This document shows positions 5,724 to 6,960 of a stretch of DNA of 6,960 nucleotides, one piece after another. The stretch is from assembly GCA_900317015.1 (NCBI GenBank), contig ONFH01000037.1:1-6960 (forward strand). Reading direction: 5' to 3'. Under the pieces are notes generated by a model. It had not been told where the DNA came from, did no database searches, and was given only the letters and a program-made list of their open reading frames with translations. The position numbers and the translations under genes are program-made. This DNA comes from an uncultured Erysipelotrichaceae bacterium (GTDB lineage: Bacteria; Bacillota_I; Bacilli_A; Erysipelotrichales; Coprobacillaceae). How positions within the stretch are numbered: the stretch's first letter is position 1; the number at the start of each line of letters is the position of its first letter.

Positions 5724-5746
5724 ATTGAAATAAAAATTGAATGCTT

Positions 5747-6262
5747 CTACTTATCATATATATGGTAACTGCGAGTGGCAGTCCCAGTAAAGTTACCAAG
5801 GCCTTTGATTTTGATGCGATGACGTCCAACACTTGATGAATAATCATAAACAAGACGATAGCTGACATCATTGCCTTTATAGGATACATTGACGTTCTGA
5901 TATTCAAAACTTCCTGTATAGGCATAAGAACGAATCCCAGTGATCTTGCATTGTTTGATTGAACGTGGCTTAATACGGTAACGGCCTTCAGCAGTTCCCT
6001 TATATTTACCTCGTCCTTGAACAGTCACTGAAACAACACCTGCATCAACAGTATTCCCATCATAAATGACTGAGAATGCTCGTGATGGTACACGTTTCCC
6101 ACTGCTGCTATAGACCTTTGGCATATTACGAATAGAACGACCTGTATAGGTCACATTACGAATTTTGATATGATCGATGTCGTACCCTTCTGCCTCTGCT
6201 CCTTTTACATGAAGTGATAGAACACAAGCACAACATAGTAATCCTATAACAAAAGATTTCAT
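5747..6262 (-). CDS. Small secreted protein of two tandem Ig-like (YTG...GxGxYxG...) repeats
   Basis: The 171-residue protein has an N-terminal signal peptide (MKSFVIGLLCCACVLSLHVKGAEA, likely cleavage after A24). CCAC is not a good lipobox, so lipidation is unlikely but not excluded. Two repeats fill the rest. The first is about residues 36-99: VTYTGRSI, SVIYDGN, VSVTVQGRGKYKGT, RYRIKP. The second is about 110-169: YAYTGSF, YRLVYDYSSSVGRH, IKIKGLGNFTGT, SYHIYD. The same repeat type occurs once in the downstream peptidase (IKGIGKYSG, SFHITP) and is common in surface proteins of gut Firmicutes. No enzyme domain or anchor is present. AGGAGG sits 4 nt before the ATG. It is first in a likely two-gene operon with the peptidase. 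Function is unknown: a ligand-binding partner or an inhibitor are both possible. Confidence 0.82.
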   Translation of the reverse strand: MKSFVIGLLCCACVLSLHVKGAEAEGYDIDHIKIRNVTYTGRSIRNMPKVYSSSGKRVPSRAFSVIYDGNTVDAGVVSVTVQGRGKYKGTAEGRYRIKPRSIKQCKITGIRSYAYTGSFEYQNVNVSYKGNDVSYRLVYDYSSSVGRHRIKIKGLGNFTGTATRSYHIYDK

Positions 6263-6283
6263 AGGTCCTCCTATCTTTAAAGC

Positions 6284-6313
6284 ACTATATTTATGTTACT
6301 ATTGTAACTTCAA
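6284..6313 (-). promoter_or_regulatory. Promoter of the Ig-repeat/peptidase operon
   Basis: The minus strand has -35 TTGAAG (6308-6313, 4 of 6), an 18-bp spacer and -10 TATAGT (6284-6289, 5 of 6). Initiation would be near 6277 with a short leader holding AGGAGG. Neither box is consensus, which suits a regulated promoter. A palindrome lies in the spacer. Confidence 0.55.
6295..6308. promoter_or_regulatory. Candidate operator: palindrome GTTAC-N4-GTAAC within the promoter spacer
   Basis: GTTAC TATT GTAAC is a perfect 5-bp inverted repeat with a 4-bp centre. It lies between the proposed -35 and -10 boxes and shares one base with the -35. Position and symmetry suit binding of a dimeric regulator. 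A 5-bp arm can occur by chance in AT-rich DNA, and the regulator is unknown. Confidence 0.35.
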
Positions 6314-6408
6314 GTAAAACTTAAATTTTTCTTAAGGAACTTTATATTTTCTATTTTTTTCTTATTTTGAAGGATTTTTTATTCATGACGATTACGGTTC
6401 GATCTGCC

Positions 6409-6436
6409 AAAAATAAAAACGGACCGAAGTCCGTTT
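6409..6436 (-). terminator. Intrinsic terminator of the CAP-domain gene with C(UUCG)G tetraloop
   Basis: AAACGGAC pairs perfectly with GTCCGTTT (8 bp) around TTCG, giving the exceptionally stable cUUCGg tetraloop. TTTTTATTTTT follows on the minus strand. The hairpin starts two bases after the stop codon (TAA at 6439-6441). Confidence 0.92.
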
Positions 6437-6438
6437 GA

Positions 6439-6960
6439 TTATTTTCTCTTTCGTTTTGCTTTTAAAGCTTTCTGATAAGCCTTCTTTGCCTTCTTTAAAG
6501 AAGCATTGACCTTCTTGATCTTCTTGACTTTTGCATTCACTTTATTCACAGCTTTCTGTGCATTTGTAACATTTGCCTTAGCCGCATTCACACCAGCCTT
6601 ATTCGCAACAGCTTGATCATAAGCTGCTTTTGTCGCATCGACATTTGCCTGGTATGTAGCTACATAGCTATTGAAAGCAGACTCAAATTCCTCAACAGTC
6701 ACCTGAGTTCCTGATCTTCTTACATAGTTGAAATCAGCTGCACTGGCACCTGTACTCGGGTCAAGGACTAGGCCTACATAATCGTAATCTCCAACACAAG
6801 CTAGATAATGGCCTGTCCCATGTTCTTTTGCATCATAAAGTGCTTTTTCTTCAGTATACCATCCTTTTAGTGGATCACTATAACCCCAAGCCAAATTTTC
6901 TCCAATAGAGATAGCTGTTTTCTCATCTTCATTGTGCACTGCATACGTATGAGAATGTGT
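6439..6960 (-). CDS. Secreted CAP-domain (SCP/PR1-like) protein with basic helical tail, N-terminus outside the window
   Basis: The reading frame stays open to the right edge, giving 173 visible residues. A GTG at 6937-6939 is internal, because the frame upstream encodes THSHTYA, matching the FSHTRP region of CAP domains. GENLAWGY (20-27) carries the conserved Glu, and GTGHYLACVGDYDYVGLVLDP (48-68) carries the conserved His51 region. Together they cover roughly the second half of a CAP domain. From about residue 88 the protein is Ala/Lys-rich and probably helical or coiled-coil (VNAAKANVTNAQKAVNKVN, KKAKKAYQKALKAKRKRK), ending in a strongly cationic tail with no LPXTG motif. The tail could bind teichoic acids or another anionic wall polymer; this is inference. 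Bacterial CAP proteins are extracellular with mostly unknown activity. The signal peptide should lie outside the window. Confidence 0.85.
   Translation of the reverse strand, partial: THSHTYAVHNEDEKTAISIGENLAWGYSDPLKGWYTEEKALYDAKEHGTGHYLACVGDYDYVGLVLDPSTGASAADFNYVRRSGTQVTVEEFESAFNSYVATYQANVDATKAAYDQAVANKAGVNAAKANVTNAQKAVNKVNAKVKKIKKVNASLKKAKKAYQKALKAKRKRK

Noticed and set aside
5662..5925. 87-codon minus-strand open frame with hydrophobic stretches
   Set aside because: It overlaps the ends of the Ig-repeat protein and the peptidase in another frame. The conserved repeats and the ribosome binding sites support the other two frames.
5747..6262. Lipoprotein reading of the Ig-repeat protein from the Cys cluster at residues 10-13
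   Set aside because: The residues before Cys13 (CCA) do not fit a lipobox, and a type I site at AEA24 fits better.
6385..6438. 17-codon plus-strand mini-frame (MTITVRSAKNKNGPKSV) with AAGGA upstream
   Set aside because: It ends inside the CAP-gene terminator hairpin, has no clear plus-strand promoter and is too short to support by composition. It is probably chance.
6409..6445. Bidirectional terminator reading of the UUCG hairpin
   Set aside because: On the plus strand the loop is CGAA and the tail TTTGATTATTTT is interrupted. No plus-strand gene needs it, so only the minus-strand terminator is reported.

Overview
The window reads as chromosomal DNA of a low-GC Gram-positive bacterium (Firmicutes/Bacillota). 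The evidence is AT-rich intergenic DNA, strong AGGAGG-type ribosome binding sites, TTGACA/TATAAT promoters, intrinsic terminators, a CCA-encoding tRNA-Val in what looks like a Bacillus-type Val-Thr tRNA order, and a Bacillus-type glucose-6-phosphate isomerase. The lysine-rich secreted proteins with bacterial Ig-like modules resemble those of gut or rumen Erysipelotrichales-like bacteria. That placement is an impression and was not tested.

Every gene lies on the minus strand, so transcription runs from high to low coordinates. From the right edge: a truncated secreted CAP-domain protein with a very basic helical tail (6439-6960) ends at a C(UUCG)G terminator. Next is a two-gene unit of a small secreted protein with two Ig-like repeats (5747-6262) and, 33 bp further on, a secreted papain-like/C39-like cysteine peptidase that carries the same repeat plus a fibronectin-type domain (4523-5713). 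It has a promoter with a palindrome in its spacer and ends at an 11-bp stem terminator. Then comes a housekeeping operon: an S1-domain RNA-binding protein of the YugI/CvfD type (3977-4342) overlaps pgi (2694-3980) by 4 bp. It is driven by an extended -10 promoter and closed by a hairpin with a U8 tail.

Only 15 bp after that U-tract starts a 503-residue polytopic membrane protein of the O-antigen ligase/Wzy polymerase family (1130-2641). It has no obvious promoter of its own and no polysaccharide genes beside it. A promoter over its stop codon serves a secreted two-domain BIG2 protein (429-1058), which ends at a GNRA-loop hairpin. After it lie a 51-residue two-helix membrane protein (178-333) and tRNA-Val(UAC) (12-87) with a near-consensus promoter. 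The last 8 bases of the window look like the 5' end of a following tRNA, probably Thr.

Functionally this is a core-metabolism operon surrounded by cell-envelope and secreted-protein genes. The least explained part is the peptidase/Ig-repeat pair, where the small partner could be an adhesin subunit, a decoy or an inhibitor. No mobile element, CRISPR array or classical defence system is visible. The longest stretches without a gene are 4343-4522 and 6263-6438, both under 200 bp and holding only promoters and terminators.
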